Positions 34,685 through 44,082 of a stretch of DNA of 64,000 nt are shown in pieces. A model generated the notes under the pieces. It had not been told where the DNA came from, ran no database searches, and saw only the letters and a list, made by a program, of their open reading frames with translations. Source of the stretch: Salinimicrobium sp049680855 (GTDB lineage: Bacteria; Bacteroidota; Bacteroidia; Flavobacteriales; Flavobacteriaceae); NCBI RefSeq assembly GCF_049680855.1, contig NZ_JBMPGS010000002.1, positions 930,001 through 994,000 of the forward strand, given 5' to 3'. The translations under genes were made by a program, and so were the position numbers. Each line of letters starts with the position of its first letter. Within the stretch, counting starts at the first letter, position 1.

Positions 34685-35908
34685 ATGAAATACTTTTTTA
34701 CGCTCTTAACAACCTGTATTTTAACAATTTCAGCCTCTTCACAAATAACATTTGACAAAGGCTATTACAAGAACAATGCTGGTGAGAAACAGGAGGTTCT
34801 TATCAAAAATGTTGGCTGGAAAAATAATCCTTCCGAAATAACTTTTAAAACTTCAGAAGCTGCTGTGGCTCAAACGCTTCAGCTGAAAGATGTTTCAGAA
34901 TTTGGCATTGATAATGAAACAATCTATTTACGTGCACAGGTTCCCATTGATAAGTCCAATCACAATTTAAAAGATTTAAGCAACCACGGCCGATTTGAAT
35001 ATGAGGAAGAACAGGTATTTTTAAAAATGCTGGTAGATGGAAAAGCAGATCTTTTACATTATAAAAATGGATCTAATGAGCAGTTTTTCTTCCGAAATGA
35101 CAACAGTAAAATTGAAGCCCTCGTCTACAAACGTTATGTTCCGGAGTTCTCTGTAAGAATTTCGGAAAACAACCAGTACCAACAGGATTTATTTAATACT
35201 CTCCAATGTGAGCAATTAGATCAAAACGATTTTACTGGAACAGATTATAAAAAGAAGGATCTCGTTAAATTCTTTACCAGGTACAACAATTGCCAGAACA
35301 CAGAATTTAAAAATTTTTCAGACCAATCTAAAAGAGATGCCTTTAATCTAAGCATAAGGCCGGGAATAAATTTTTCTTCCCTGAATATGAAAACGTATGT
35401 AGTTCAAAGATCCATTGATTTTGAAGAAAAAATTACATTTAGACTAGGACTCGAAGGTGAGTATATTTTGCCATTTTTGAGAAATAAATGGGCCTTGATT
35501 GCAGAACCTACTTACCAGTATTTCCAGAGTGAAGCTGTCTTTCCTGAAGGCCGGTTTGGCGATGCTATCGTAGAAGTAAATTACCAGAGCCTGGAAATCC
35601 CATTTGGAGTTAGACATTATTTTTTCCTTAATGAAAGCAACAGGATCTTTTTGAACCTCACTTATACGGTAGATTTGGTAATGGGTGATTCTTCTTTTGA
35701 TTTTCAAACTGCTGCTATTGACTCTTATGATCAAACAGATATTGACACCAACACAGGAACTAATTTTTCCCTGGGAGGAGGTTTTTCTCACAAACGTTAT
35801 AGCGTGGAAGCCAGATACCATCTAGATAGATCTCTTACCGGTAAAAAGATGAGTTTGGGAACCGAGTACAGTACATTCTCTTTCATTTTTGGTTATAATT
35901 TTTTATAG
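34685..35908 (+). CDS. Outer-membrane beta-barrel-like secreted protein
   Basis: This 407-residue protein has a signal peptide (cleavage near ISASS-QITF). The N-terminal half (residues 20-210) resembles a periplasmic domain with FKNGYYKNNAGEKQEVLIKNVGWKNNP-type sequence. The C-terminal half has alternating aromatic strands (KRDAFNLSIRPGINFSSLN, YSVEARYHLDRSL, STFSFIFGYNFL) and ends with an aromatic residue pair typical of outer-membrane barrels. It is probably an outer-membrane protein of eight to ten strands. No specific family is recognised. Confidence 0.7.
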   Translation: MKYFFTLLTTCILTISASSQITFDKGYYKNNAGEKQEVLIKNVGWKNNPSEITFKTSEAAVAQTLQLKDVSEFGIDNETIYLRAQVPIDKSNHNLKDLSNHGRFEYEEEQVFLKMLVDGKADLLHYKNGSNEQFFFRNDNSKIEALVYKRYVPEFSVRISENNQYQQDLFNTLQCEQLDQNDFTGTDYKKKDLVKFFTRYNNCQNTEFKNFSDQSKRDAFNLSIRPGINFSSLNMKTYVVQRSIDFEEKITFRLGLEGEYILPFLRNKWALIAEPTYQYFQSEAVFPEGRFGDAIVEVNYQSLEIPFGVRHYFFLNESNRIFLNLTYTVDLVMGDSSFDFQTAAIDSYDQTDIDTNTGTNFSLGGGFSHKRYSVEARYHLDRSLTGKKMSLGTEYSTFSFIFGYNFL

Positions 35909-35927
35909 CATAAATTTCATAGATTTC

Positions 35928-35963
35928 AAGCTCCTGTTGAAAAACAGGAGCTTTTATATTTTC
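35928..35963 (+). terminator. Terminator of the barrel-protein gene
   Basis: AAGCTCCTGTT and AACAGGAGCTT form an 11-bp perfect stem, followed by TTATATTTT. Confidence 0.85.
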
Positions 35964-36030
35964 ACTTTTTCCTAACAAGGTCAACACATATATTTTCTTA
36001 CCTTCTAAGTAAACACTATAAAAGAAAGCT

Positions 36031-37221
36031 ATGACTGTAAAAGAAAAAGATGAAAAGTTTTTTGGTCGGGGCGGGCCAGTTCTGGACCTCGAAGTAGAAA
36101 AAGCTAAAGGGAGTTATGTATATGATCCCCATGGAAAAAAATATGTCGACTTTTTAGGCGGTGCCGGTGTAGGCAACCTGGGATGGGGTCTTGAAGATGT
36201 GGAGCTGGCCATAAGAAATTCCAGGAGACCTTCTTATGTATATCCTCACTTTTACTATAAACCATGGGCAGAGCTGGCAGAACTACTTGCTGCAATAACT
36301 CCAAAGCACCTTACTACCAGTTTCAGAATGACAGGAGGATCGGAGGCAGTAGACGCCGCACTTGAAATGGCAATGATGTACACAGGTCGGAAAAAGGTAT
36401 TATCCATAGAAGGAAGTTACCATGGCAATACCTTTGGGGCTCTAAGCGCGGGTACTTCTTCAAACGGCGATAAATTTCACAATTTATTACACGGTTTTGA
36501 AAAGATAGACCCTCCTTTAAACCAGGATTCACTCAATAAAATAGAAGAAAAACTTAAACGTAATGAATACGCAGCTGTCATCATGGAACCGGTGATCATT
36601 AACCTGGGAGTCGTTATTCCGGAAGAAAGTTTTATGGAAAAACTTGACCAGCTGTGCAAAGAACATGGTACCTTGTTGATCATGGATGAAGCGATAACAG
36701 GATTTTTTAGAACCGGTAAATTCTTCGCTTCAGAACATTATAACATTAAACCAGATATTATGTGCCTTGCCAAAGCTTTATCCTCTGGCTATGCAGGTAT
36801 GGGCGCAGTAATGACTACTCCCGAAATTGCAAAAGCCATAAAAGGAAAGATTGGGCTGTATTCCTCCTATGGCTGGCACCCTATTGGTACAGATGCTGCC
36901 ATTGCCACGATCCATTATTTACTCAACCATACCGAGGAGCTTTTAAGCAATATTGAAGAAGTAAGCAGCATATTCAAAAATGAGCTTTTAAAGATCAATT
37001 TTAAAAAAACTCCTGAAATCAGGATTAAAGGAATGGCTGTTGCTGTAGATTTGAAAGATGAAGAATATGCTTCAGAAGTCAAAAAGAAAGCCCTCACCAA
37101 CGGACTTTTAATGAATACGGAAGGAAGCAGCCTTTCTTTTCTTCCAGCACTCAATATCAGCAGAGAAACCGTATATGAAGGCTTGAAAATCCTCAAGCAA
37201 ACTGTAGAATCCACAAAATAG
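36031..37221 (+). CDS. Class III PLP-dependent aminotransferase
   Basis: This 396-residue protein has the class III (ornithine/GABA/acetylornithine) layout: YVYDPHGKKYVDFLGGAGVGNLG, FRMTGGSEAVDAALEMA (phosphate-binding turn), IEGSYHGNTFGALS, and LLIMDEAITGFFRTGKFFASEHYNIKPD. The PLP lysine is in MCLAKALSSGYAGMG. The substrate cannot be read from the sequence; acetylornithine-like and aspartate-type names are both used for this family. It stands alone with its own terminator. Confidence 0.88.
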   Translation: MTVKEKDEKFFGRGGPVLDLEVEKAKGSYVYDPHGKKYVDFLGGAGVGNLGWGLEDVELAIRNSRRPSYVYPHFYYKPWAELAELLAAITPKHLTTSFRMTGGSEAVDAALEMAMMYTGRKKVLSIEGSYHGNTFGALSAGTSSNGDKFHNLLHGFEKIDPPLNQDSLNKIEEKLKRNEYAAVIMEPVIINLGVVIPEESFMEKLDQLCKEHGTLLIMDEAITGFFRTGKFFASEHYNIKPDIMCLAKALSSGYAGMGAVMTTPEIAKAIKGKIGLYSSYGWHPIGTDAAIATIHYLLNHTEELLSNIEEVSSIFKNELLKINFKKTPEIRIKGMAVAVDLKDEEYASEVKKKALTNGLLMNTEGSSLSFLPALNISRETVYEGLKILKQTVESTK

Positions 37222-37232
37222 CATCCTTTTCA

Positions 37233-37275
37233 TATCCTGATCCTTACCAAACTAGGGATCAGGATCTTTTTTTCC
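37233..37275 (+). terminator. Terminator of the aminotransferase gene
   Basis: ATCCTGATCC and GGGATCAGGAT pair around an 11-base loop, followed by seven Ts. Confidence 0.85.
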
Positions 37276-37441
37276 ATATTAAAGCGACTGAATTATCCCT
37301 TAGGATCCAAAAAAGTTGATCATAAGATCTTTTTTGAAGAATTGTCAAATTCATAAAAGATGCGGTCATTAATTTTAAATTAAATTTGAAATACTTCTCC
37401 TTTTTGCTATTTTGCAAGGTATATATTAATCAATCCTCCAC

Positions 37442-39217
37442 ATGACCGAGATTAAACGATTATTTGATTTCCCCTATTACCAGCTGGAAAATGCACCTCT
37501 TGAAAAATCCTTAGTAACAAAAACAAACGGTAGCTGGGAAGCTATTTCAACCAAGGAATATATTGATAGAGCCAATGCCGTGAGCCGTGGTTTGCTGCGC
37601 ATGGGAATAAAGCCCAATGATAAGATCGCGGTGATCTCCACCAACAACCGAACCGAATGGAACGTGTTGGACATTGGCATCCTTCAAACAGGAGCCCAAA
37701 ATGTACCTATATATCCCACTATTTCCGAAGAAGATTATGAGTATGTGATCAATCACAGTGAGTCTATTTATTGTTTTGTGTCAGATAAGGAGGTACTTGA
37801 TAAATTGAGAACAGTGCAAAACAACACCGGGCTTAAAGGAGTGTTTTCTTTTGATGAAATTCCGGGTTGTGATAACTGGCAGAAGGTGCTGGATATGGGG
37901 CAGGATGAATCAAACCAGGAGGAGGTGGAAGCCCGAAAAAAGGCCGTAAAGGAAGACGATCTTGCAACACTTATCTACACTTCAGGAACTACCGGGAGAC
38001 CAAAAGGGGTCATGCTGACCCACAAGAACATTGTAAGTGATGTTCTGTTAAGTTCAGACCGGGTTCCGTTTGAATTTGGAACATTTGTAGGACTTAGTTT
38101 CCTGCCGGTTTGCCATATTTTTGAAAGAATGATTTTGTACCTGTATCAGTATTACAGTGTTTCCATCTACTTTGCTGAATCTATTGAAAAAATAAGCGAT
38201 AACCTCAAAGAGGTACAACCGCATGTGATTTCGGCCGTACCCCGATTGCTGGAAAAGGTATATGATAAAATTATTGCCAAGGGTTCAACAGTGGGCGGAA
38301 TAAAACAGAAATTGTTTTTCTGGGCAGTGGAACTCGGTCTGGAATATGAACCATACGGTGCCAACGGGTGGTGGTATGAAACCCGCCTGAACATTGCCCG
38401 TAAATTAGTATTTTCCAAATGGAAAGAAGGTCTCGGCGGAAGAATTGAACTTATAGTTTCCGGCAGTGCCGCCTTACAACCAAGACTGGCAAGAGTTTTT
38501 GCAGCCGCGGGTATTCCTGTCATGGAAGGCTACGGTTTAACCGAAACTTCCCCAGTTATTGCTGTAAATGATCAAAGAAACAAAGGTTTTAAAATTGGTA
38601 CCGTAGGGAGGGTTCTTAGAGATGTGAAAGTAAAAATAGCCGAAGATGGCGAAATCCTCACGAAAGGCCCCAACGTCATGAAGGGTTATTATAAAGATGA
38701 GGAAAAAACCCGGGAAGCCATAAATGAAGAAGGTTACTTTCACACAGGTGATATTGGCGAGCTTGATGCTGAAGGCTTCCTTAAAATAACCGATCGCAAG
38801 AAGGAAATGTTTAAAACTTCAGGTGGGAAATATGTGGCACCGCAAATCATAGAAAATCAAATGAAGCAATCTCGCTTTATTGATGAGATCATGGTCATTG
38901 GGGAAGGAGAAAAAATGCCTGCTGCTTTTATTCAGCCTAATTTTGAGTTTTTAAGAGAATGGGCAAGCCGCAAAAATGTTGAGGTTGGTCCTTCTAATAA
39001 AGACCTTATCGAAAATCAGGAAGTAAAAGAAAGAATTCAGGAGGAAATAGATTTTTACAATCAAAAGTTCGGAAACTGGGAGAAAATCAAACGTTTTGAA
39101 CTTACTCCCGATGTTTGGAGCATTGAAGGAGATCACCTCACTCCTACCATGAAATTGAAGAGAAGAAATATTCTAAAACTCTACCAGAACCTTTACAATA
39201 ATATATACGAAAAATAG
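37442..39217 (+). CDS. Long-chain-fatty-acid-CoA ligase (AMP-forming)
   Basis: This 591-residue protein carries the adenylate-forming motifs: TLIYTSGTTGRPKGVMLTHKN (P-loop), GYGLTETSPVI (A5), GYFHTGDIGELD (A7) and TDRKKEMFKTSGGKYVAP (A8/A10 region). It activates a fatty acid with ATP and CoA, probably at the inner membrane. The length and C-terminal insert (KNVEVGPSNKDLIENQEVKERIQ) fit the FadD15-like bacterial long-chain group. It is transcribed alone. Confidence 0.92.
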   Translation: MTEIKRLFDFPYYQLENAPLEKSLVTKTNGSWEAISTKEYIDRANAVSRGLLRMGIKPNDKIAVISTNNRTEWNVLDIGILQTGAQNVPIYPTISEEDYEYVINHSESIYCFVSDKEVLDKLRTVQNNTGLKGVFSFDEIPGCDNWQKVLDMGQDESNQEEVEARKKAVKEDDLATLIYTSGTTGRPKGVMLTHKNIVSDVLLSSDRVPFEFGTFVGLSFLPVCHIFERMILYLYQYYSVSIYFAESIEKISDNLKEVQPHVISAVPRLLEKVYDKIIAKGSTVGGIKQKLFFWAVELGLEYEPYGANGWWYETRLNIARKLVFSKWKEGLGGRIELIVSGSAALQPRLARVFAAAGIPVMEGYGLTETSPVIAVNDQRNKGFKIGTVGRVLRDVKVKIAEDGEILTKGPNVMKGYYKDEEKTREAINEEGYFHTGDIGELDAEGFLKITDRKKEMFKTSGGKYVAPQIIENQMKQSRFIDEIMVIGEGEKMPAAFIQPNFEFLREWASRKNVEVGPSNKDLIENQEVKERIQEEIDFYNQKFGNWEKIKRFELTPDVWSIEGDHLTPTMKLKRRNILKLYQNLYNNIYEK

Positions 39218-39240
39218 GCTTTTTGACTCCTATTCTTTGC

Positions 39241-39278
39241 AATGTCCGGCGAAACTTTTTTCCCGGACATTTTTTTTT
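39241..39278 (+). terminator. Terminator of the acyl-CoA ligase gene
   Basis: AATGTCCGG and CCGGACATT pair around a 13-base loop, followed by eight Ts. Confidence 0.85.
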
Positions 39279-39358
39279 AAAATAGTATCATAATTTGAAG
39301 GAATCGGTCAAATTCAGATCGGTCGAAAACCTTAATTTAGCAGGTAAACCTAATGTAA

Positions 39359-40435
39359 ATGCACAAACTACTTTATATTTTCGCAGCTGTTTTACTCGTC
39401 GGCTGCAACGAAACTGAAAAAGCGGATTTGAATTTTTTTCCTGCTAAAAATGATAATTTCAAATATTCAGGAAGAACTGAAGCCAAAGAAACCGGAATGG
39501 CACTTATAAATTCCGCCGCTTCAGTAAGCACCCGTGTTTTTGGTGATAGTTGCGTGATCTACCTGGAAAGTGGAAATGACCAGCATTATTATGTTTCCCT
39601 TCAGCTCAACAATGGATATTTAGGGCGCTATCGCATAGAAAAGGATTCCATCAAAATACCTTTGCCCAAACAAGAGGAAGGCGCCCTCCTTCAAATATCC
39701 AAGGATACCGAGGCATCAAACGGCGCCGTGATCTTTAAAGGACTTGCCGCAGCCAAAATCAAAAGCCTGCCAAAAGATAACCGACCAGAAATTGAATTTA
39801 TAGGAAATTCCATCACTTGTGGAATGGGTGCCGATCTGCGTGAAATTGACTGCGGGGAAGGAGAATGGTATGATCAACACAATGCCTACCTTGCTTATGG
39901 CCCTCGTGTTGCACGCGCACTTGACGTCAATTTTGAATTGAGCTGTGTCTCGGGTATGGGGATGTATCGCAACTGGAATGATGAGGACCAGCCGGTCATG
40001 CCCAATGTTTACCCTAACCTTTACCTTAATTCCGATACTTCCAAAAAAGCCGATCTGGCATCAGATTCTCCCGAAATCGTGAGTATTGCTTTAGGAACCA
40101 ACGATCTTTCACTGGGTGACGGAGAAAAAGAACGCACCGAATTTGATCCCGAAATATTTACCCAAAACTACATTGCATTTGTAGAAACTATTTTTAACTA
40201 CTATCCCAAAACCAAAGTTGCTCTTATTTCCAGCCCCATGATTGGTGAAAAAGAAGACGATATTTTGGTAACTTGCCTAATGAACGTCAAAGCGCACTTT
40301 GAAGAAGCTCCGGTTTTTGTTTTCAATTTTGAATCAATGGATGCCGGCGGGTGTACTTCCCACCCAGACATTGAAGATCATCGTGCGATGGCACAGGCGC
40401 TTATTCCGTTCTATAAAGAAATTCTCAACTTATAA
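39359..40435 (+). CDS. CE2-like acetylesterase lipoprotein
   Basis: This 358-residue protein has a lipid Cys at 16 (VLLVGCNETE). An N-terminal beta-sandwich part (about residues 25-140) is followed by an SGNH-hydrolase domain: FIGNSITCGMG with the nucleophile Ser151, LGTNDLSLGDGEKER, and SHPDIEDH with the catalytic pair His335 and Asp337. This two-domain layout is that of carbohydrate esterase family 2, which removes acetyl groups from O6 of mannosyl or glucosyl units. Its position beside the mannan genes supports a role in deacetylating acetyl-mannan. The aldo/keto reductase gene starts eight bases after the stop. Confidence 0.88.
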   Translation: MHKLLYIFAAVLLVGCNETEKADLNFFPAKNDNFKYSGRTEAKETGMALINSAASVSTRVFGDSCVIYLESGNDQHYYVSLQLNNGYLGRYRIEKDSIKIPLPKQEEGALLQISKDTEASNGAVIFKGLAAAKIKSLPKDNRPEIEFIGNSITCGMGADLREIDCGEGEWYDQHNAYLAYGPRVARALDVNFELSCVSGMGMYRNWNDEDQPVMPNVYPNLYLNSDTSKKADLASDSPEIVSIALGTNDLSLGDGEKERTEFDPEIFTQNYIAFVETIFNYYPKTKVALISSPMIGEKEDDILVTCLMNVKAHFEEAPVFVFNFESMDAGGCTSHPDIEDHRAMAQALIPFYKEILNL

Positions 40436-40443
40436 TCAAAATT

Positions 40444-41460
40444 ATGACACCTTATTCAGCTTCAGAAGACAGATATGATAAAATGAAATACCGCCGTTGC
40501 GGAAAAAGCGGCATTCTCCTGCCAATGATCTCCCTGGGCCTCTGGCATAACTTCGGAGATGTAGATGACTTTGACAACAGCCGAAAAATTTTAAGAACTG
40601 CTTTCGACAACGGAATTACCCATTTTGACCTTGCCAATAATTACGGGCCACCATACGGTTCAGCAGAAAAGAACTTCGGAAAGATCTTTAAAGAGGATTT
40701 CAAGCAGTACCGCGACGAACTCATTATTTCCACCAAAGCGGGTTGGGACATGTGGCCAGGCCCTTATGGAAATTTTGGTTCCAGGAAATACCTTATCGCC
40801 AGCCTCGATCAATCGCTTCAAAGAATGGGACTGGATTATGTCGATATTTTTTACCATCACCGTCCCGATCCCGAAACCCCTTTAGAAGAAACCATGCTCG
40901 CACTAGATCAAATTGTGCGGCAGGGAAAAGCGCTTTATGTGGGAATCTCCCAATATTCCGCAGATGAAACAGATAGAGCGGCAGAAATTCTGAAGGAATT
41001 AAAGACGCCTTTCCTTATTCACCAGCCGCGCTACAACATGCTGGACAGGTGGGTTGAAAATGGCCTTTTAGATACACTGGGAAGAGAAGGTGTAGGAAGT
41101 ATTGTTTTCTCTCCACTCGAACAGGGAATTCTTACTTCAAAATACCTTGGTGGCATTCCCGAAGATTCAAGAGCCGCTATTGAAGGAGGTTACCTCGACA
41201 GAGAAAAGATCACCCCGGAATTAATAATTAAGGTCAAAAAACTGAATGAGCTAGCCGAATCGAGAGGCCAAAGTCTTGCGCAAATGGCGATTTCATGGCT
41301 GCTTAAAGACGAACGCGTAACTTCTGTCCTGGTAGGGGTAAGCAAAGTATCCCAACTTAAGGACAACATTTCAAGTCTCCAAAACCTCGAGTTCACCTCT
41401 AAGGAGCTCGAGCAGATAGAGCATATTCTAAAAAATGGAAAAAATCAAAGCAATATTTAA
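40444..41460 (+). CDS. Aldo/keto reductase (YghZ-like)
   Basis: This 338-residue protein matches the YghZ/L-glyceraldehyde-3-phosphate reductase branch. It has MKYRRCGKSGILLPMISLGLWHNFG, FDLANNYGPPYGSAEKNFG (catalytic Asp and Tyr), YVDIFYHHRPDPETPLEETM, and the NADPH-binding end SVLVGVSKVSQLKDNI. It reduces aldehydes or sugars with NADPH. Such genes occur in sugar-use loci, but the actual substrate is unknown. Its 3' end overlaps the esterase gene by 26 bases. Confidence 0.9.
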   Translation: MTPYSASEDRYDKMKYRRCGKSGILLPMISLGLWHNFGDVDDFDNSRKILRTAFDNGITHFDLANNYGPPYGSAEKNFGKIFKEDFKQYRDELIISTKAGWDMWPGPYGNFGSRKYLIASLDQSLQRMGLDYVDIFYHHRPDPETPLEETMLALDQIVRQGKALYVGISQYSADETDRAAEILKELKTPFLIHQPRYNMLDRWVENGLLDTLGREGVGSIVFSPLEQGILTSKYLGGIPEDSRAAIEGGYLDREKITPELIIKVKKLNELAESRGQSLAQMAISWLLKDERVTSVLVGVSKVSQLKDNISSLQNLEFTSKELEQIEHILKNGKNQSNI

Positions 41461-42823
41461 TGTCCTGCTTGGTCTAATGATAAGCACTACTTCCTTTGCC
41501 AACGTGAGTCTGCCCGAGATATTTTCAGATAACATGGTTTTGCAGCGCAATGCCGAAGTGAAAATTTGGGGATGGGCCAAACCTGGCGAAGAAGTAAGTA
41601 TTCGCACTACCTGGAGCGAGGAAGTTTACAAGACAACACCTAACAACAAAGCCTATTGGGAATTGATTTTATCCACTCCCGATGTGCGTGGTGCCCAGGA
41701 GGTAACTATTGAAGGCTATAATCAAATAGTACTCAAAAATGTGCTTTTAGGAGAGGTTTGGCTGGTCTCGGGCCAATCTAATATGGAATGGAGCGCAGAT
41801 GCTGGAATCACAAATGCGGAAGAAGCCATCGCAGGTGCAGAGAATCCAGAAATAAGGTTCTTTAGTGTCGTTCATCGTACCGCTAAAGATCCTCAGCAGG
41901 ATTTGGAAGGCAGCTGGATACAGAGTACGCCGCAAAGTATGCGTTATTTTAGCGCAGTGGCTTATTTCTTCGGAAAAAAGCTGCATGAGGAACTGGATGT
42001 ACCTGTAGGACTCATCAACTCCAGCTGGGGAGGAACGCCAGCCGAAGTCTGGATATCTTCAGAAACAATTAGTCTGAATGAACGTCTTTCTGAAGCTGCT
42101 TCCCTCCTGCCCGAGGTGGAATATGGCCCCAATAGCCCGGGAAGTATTTACAATGCGATGATTGCGCCGCTCATACCATTTCAAGTTGCGGGAATTCTTT
42201 GGTACCAGGGAGAATCAAACACCGGCAACGCCGATTATTATGAGGAAATGTTTTCCAGTCTCATTCAAAGCTGGCGTGCAAAATGGCAGGCAGAAATGCC
42301 ATTTTACTATGCCCAGATCGCGCCTTACGACTATGGTGACAACTATGCCGGTGTAAAAGTACGCGATGCACAGCGGCGGGTTCTGGCCCTTCCAAAAACG
42401 GGCATGATCATGACCAGCGATATTGGAAATGTAAAAGATATTCACCCTCGCAATAAATTGGATGTCGGAATCAGGTTTGCTAATCTCGCTCTTAGTGAAG
42501 TTTACAACAAAGAAACCGGTGACGCCTATGCACCACTTTTTGATCATGCTGAAGCCGATGGTTCTATCGTAAAAATTCATTTTTCAAATGCGGAAGGTCT
42601 TTACTTTGATAAGAAGGACGTTGCCTCACAATTTGAAGTTGCAGGAGAAAACGGTAATTTTCACAGGGCCGATGTGAAGATCGAAAGCGACGCCGTGCTC
42701 CTGAGCTCACCTGAAGTGGAAGCGCCCGAATACGTACGTTTCTCCTGGGGAAATATGAGCACTTCAAACCTATTTAATTCCTCTGGATTGCCGGCTTCAA
42801 GTTTTTTGGAAGAAGTGGAATAA
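41435..42823 (+). CDS. SASA-type carbohydrate acetylesterase (sialate O-acetylesterase family)
   Basis: This 462-residue secreted protein has a signal peptide (cleavage near TTSFA-NVSL). It begins with LPEIFSDNMVLQRN and an Ig-like strand domain, then the SGNH-like SASA domain: WLVSGQSNMEWS (nucleophile Ser), LINSSWGGTPAEVWIS, GILWYQGESN, and DIGNVKDIHPRNK with the catalytic His. The family name comes from sialic-acid esterases, but in plant-polysaccharide loci members act on acetylated xylan or mannan. It overlaps the aldo/keto reductase gene by 26 bases, so translation is likely coupled. A second acetylesterase beside the CE2-like one suggests differently placed acetyl groups in the substrate. 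Confidence 0.88.
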   Translation: MEKIKAIFNVLLGLMISTTSFANVSLPEIFSDNMVLQRNAEVKIWGWAKPGEEVSIRTTWSEEVYKTTPNNKAYWELILSTPDVRGAQEVTIEGYNQIVLKNVLLGEVWLVSGQSNMEWSADAGITNAEEAIAGAENPEIRFFSVVHRTAKDPQQDLEGSWIQSTPQSMRYFSAVAYFFGKKLHEELDVPVGLINSSWGGTPAEVWISSETISLNERLSEAASLLPEVEYGPNSPGSIYNAMIAPLIPFQVAGILWYQGESNTGNADYYEEMFSSLIQSWRAKWQAEMPFYYAQIAPYDYGDNYAGVKVRDAQRRVLALPKTGMIMTSDIGNVKDIHPRNKLDVGIRFANLALSEVYNKETGDAYAPLFDHAEADGSIVKIHFSNAEGLYFDKKDVASQFEVAGENGNFHRADVKIESDAVLLSSPEVEAPEYVRFSWGNMSTSNLFNSSGLPASSFLEEVE

Positions 42824-42830
42824 GCGCAAT

Positions 42831-42974
42831 AGAAAAAGGCTGTTTGAGAAGTCGATGCACGTAAACCTGAACTTGTTTCAGGTTCTTAGAAATCTGGAGA
42901 ACCAGATTATAAGATTCTGAAATAAGTTCAAAATAACGAGTTTAGAAAATCTTCTTAGACAGCCTCTTTTTTTT
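42831..42974. repeat. 144-bp nested hairpin element between convergent genes
   Basis: The outer arms AGGCTGTTTGAGAAG (from 42837) and CTTCTTAGACAGCCT (to 42965) pair with two mismatches. Inside are two further stems: AACCTGAA/TTCAGGTT around 42864-42884 and AATCTGG/CCAGATT around 42890-42908. A runs precede and T runs follow the outer arms, so it can terminate transcription in both directions. It resembles the dispersed intergenic repeats known in flavobacterial genomes. Confidence 0.75.
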
Positions 42975-42991
42975 CAATAATAACTGAGAAT

Positions 42992-43963
42992 CTACTGGAT
43001 AAAAACTTCAAGTAATTCGGCATTTTTGGATGAAATGCTTACTTCTTTAATTTTAGCCGGAACCAAAACTGTTTGACCCTGCGCTATTACTTCAGAATTT
43101 CCGTTAACCGCGATTTCTGCCTGTCCGCTCACGCACATATAGATCACGAACGAGTCCAATTCAGTATAATCTTTCTCTATTCGCCCCTCCACCGGAAGGA
43201 AATTGGTGGTAAAATATTCGCAGCTCGCAATATTAGAGGATTCGTTTTTAACTGAGGTGTAATCTAATTTAAAATCATCTTTTTTCTCAAAATCTATGGC
43301 GTCAATTGCCAGCGCAGTATGTAATTCGCGCGAATTTCCTTCTGCATCTATCCTGTCCCAGTCGTAGATTCGATAAGTGATATCTGAGGTCTGCTGAATT
43401 TCAGCAAGAAGAACTCCGGCGCCAATGGCGTGTACTTTCCCGGTATTGATAAAGAAAGCATCTCCTTTTTCCACTTTTTCGAAGTTAAGCACTTCGGTGA
43501 TCTTTCCTTCTTCCAGCTGTTTTATATAATCCTGCTTGCTAAGCGACTCCTTAAAACCTACATTGATTTCAGCACCTTTATCGGCCTGCATGATGTACCA
43601 CATTTCAGTTTTTCCAAAGGAATTGTGGCGCTGTTTTGCCAGCTCATCGTTTGGGTGAAGCTGAACAGAAAGTTCGGTCTTCGCATCTATGAACTTAATC
43701 AACAAGGGAAACTCTGCACCAAACTGCTGGTAAATCTTATTTCCGAGGAGATCTTCTTTATATTCAACTAGAAGGTGGTTTAAAGATTTTCCTTTCAAAA
43801 CCCCATTTTCAACAGTCGAAACTGCTTCATTTACTCCTGAAATTTCCCAGCTTTCTCCTACATTATTTTGATCGGTTTCTTTATGAAGAACTTCTTTGAG
43901 TTTATTCCCCCCCCAGATCTTTTCCTTAAGAATAGGGGTAAATTTTAATGGATAATCGAGCAT
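42992..43963 (-). CDS. manA: Mannose-6-phosphate isomerase, class I
   Basis: ATG at 43963 gives MLDYPLKFTPILKEKIWGGNKL and a 323-residue protein; the upstream in-frame extension has no family match and runs into the promoter. Zinc-site signatures are visible in SVQLHPND and in the second metal region INTGKVHAIGAGVLLAEIQ, which ends in the conserved YDWDR. It interconverts mannose-6-phosphate and fructose-6-phosphate, the link from the mannan pathway to glycolysis. A separate -7 box at 43987-43994 suggests that it can be expressed independently of the GH26 operon behind it. Confidence 0.93.
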   Translation of the reverse strand: MLDYPLKFTPILKEKIWGGNKLKEVLHKETDQNNVGESWEISGVNEAVSTVENGVLKGKSLNHLLVEYKEDLLGNKIYQQFGAEFPLLIKFIDAKTELSVQLHPNDELAKQRHNSFGKTEMWYIMQADKGAEINVGFKESLSKQDYIKQLEEGKITEVLNFEKVEKGDAFFINTGKVHAIGAGVLLAEIQQTSDITYRIYDWDRIDAEGNSRELHTALAIDAIDFEKKDDFKLDYTSVKNESSNIASCEYFTTNFLPVEGRIEKDYTELDSFVIYMCVSGQAEIAVNGNSEVIAQGQTVLVPAKIKEVSISSKNAELLEVFIQ

Positions 43964-43986
43964 TTTAAATGAATTTGGTTGGATAC

Positions 43987-43994
43987 CAAAAGTA
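43987..43994 (-). promoter_or_regulatory. -7 box of manA
   Basis: Read on the minus strand the sequence is TACTTTTG, a full match to TAnnTTTG, 23 bases before the start codon. Confidence 0.5.
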
Positions 43995-44082
43995 AACAAT
44001 ATTTTCCTGTTTATTTCTCCTCTTTCAGTTCAGAAGATATCATTGATTTCTTCATATTTACAATTATTAATGATTCGTACTA

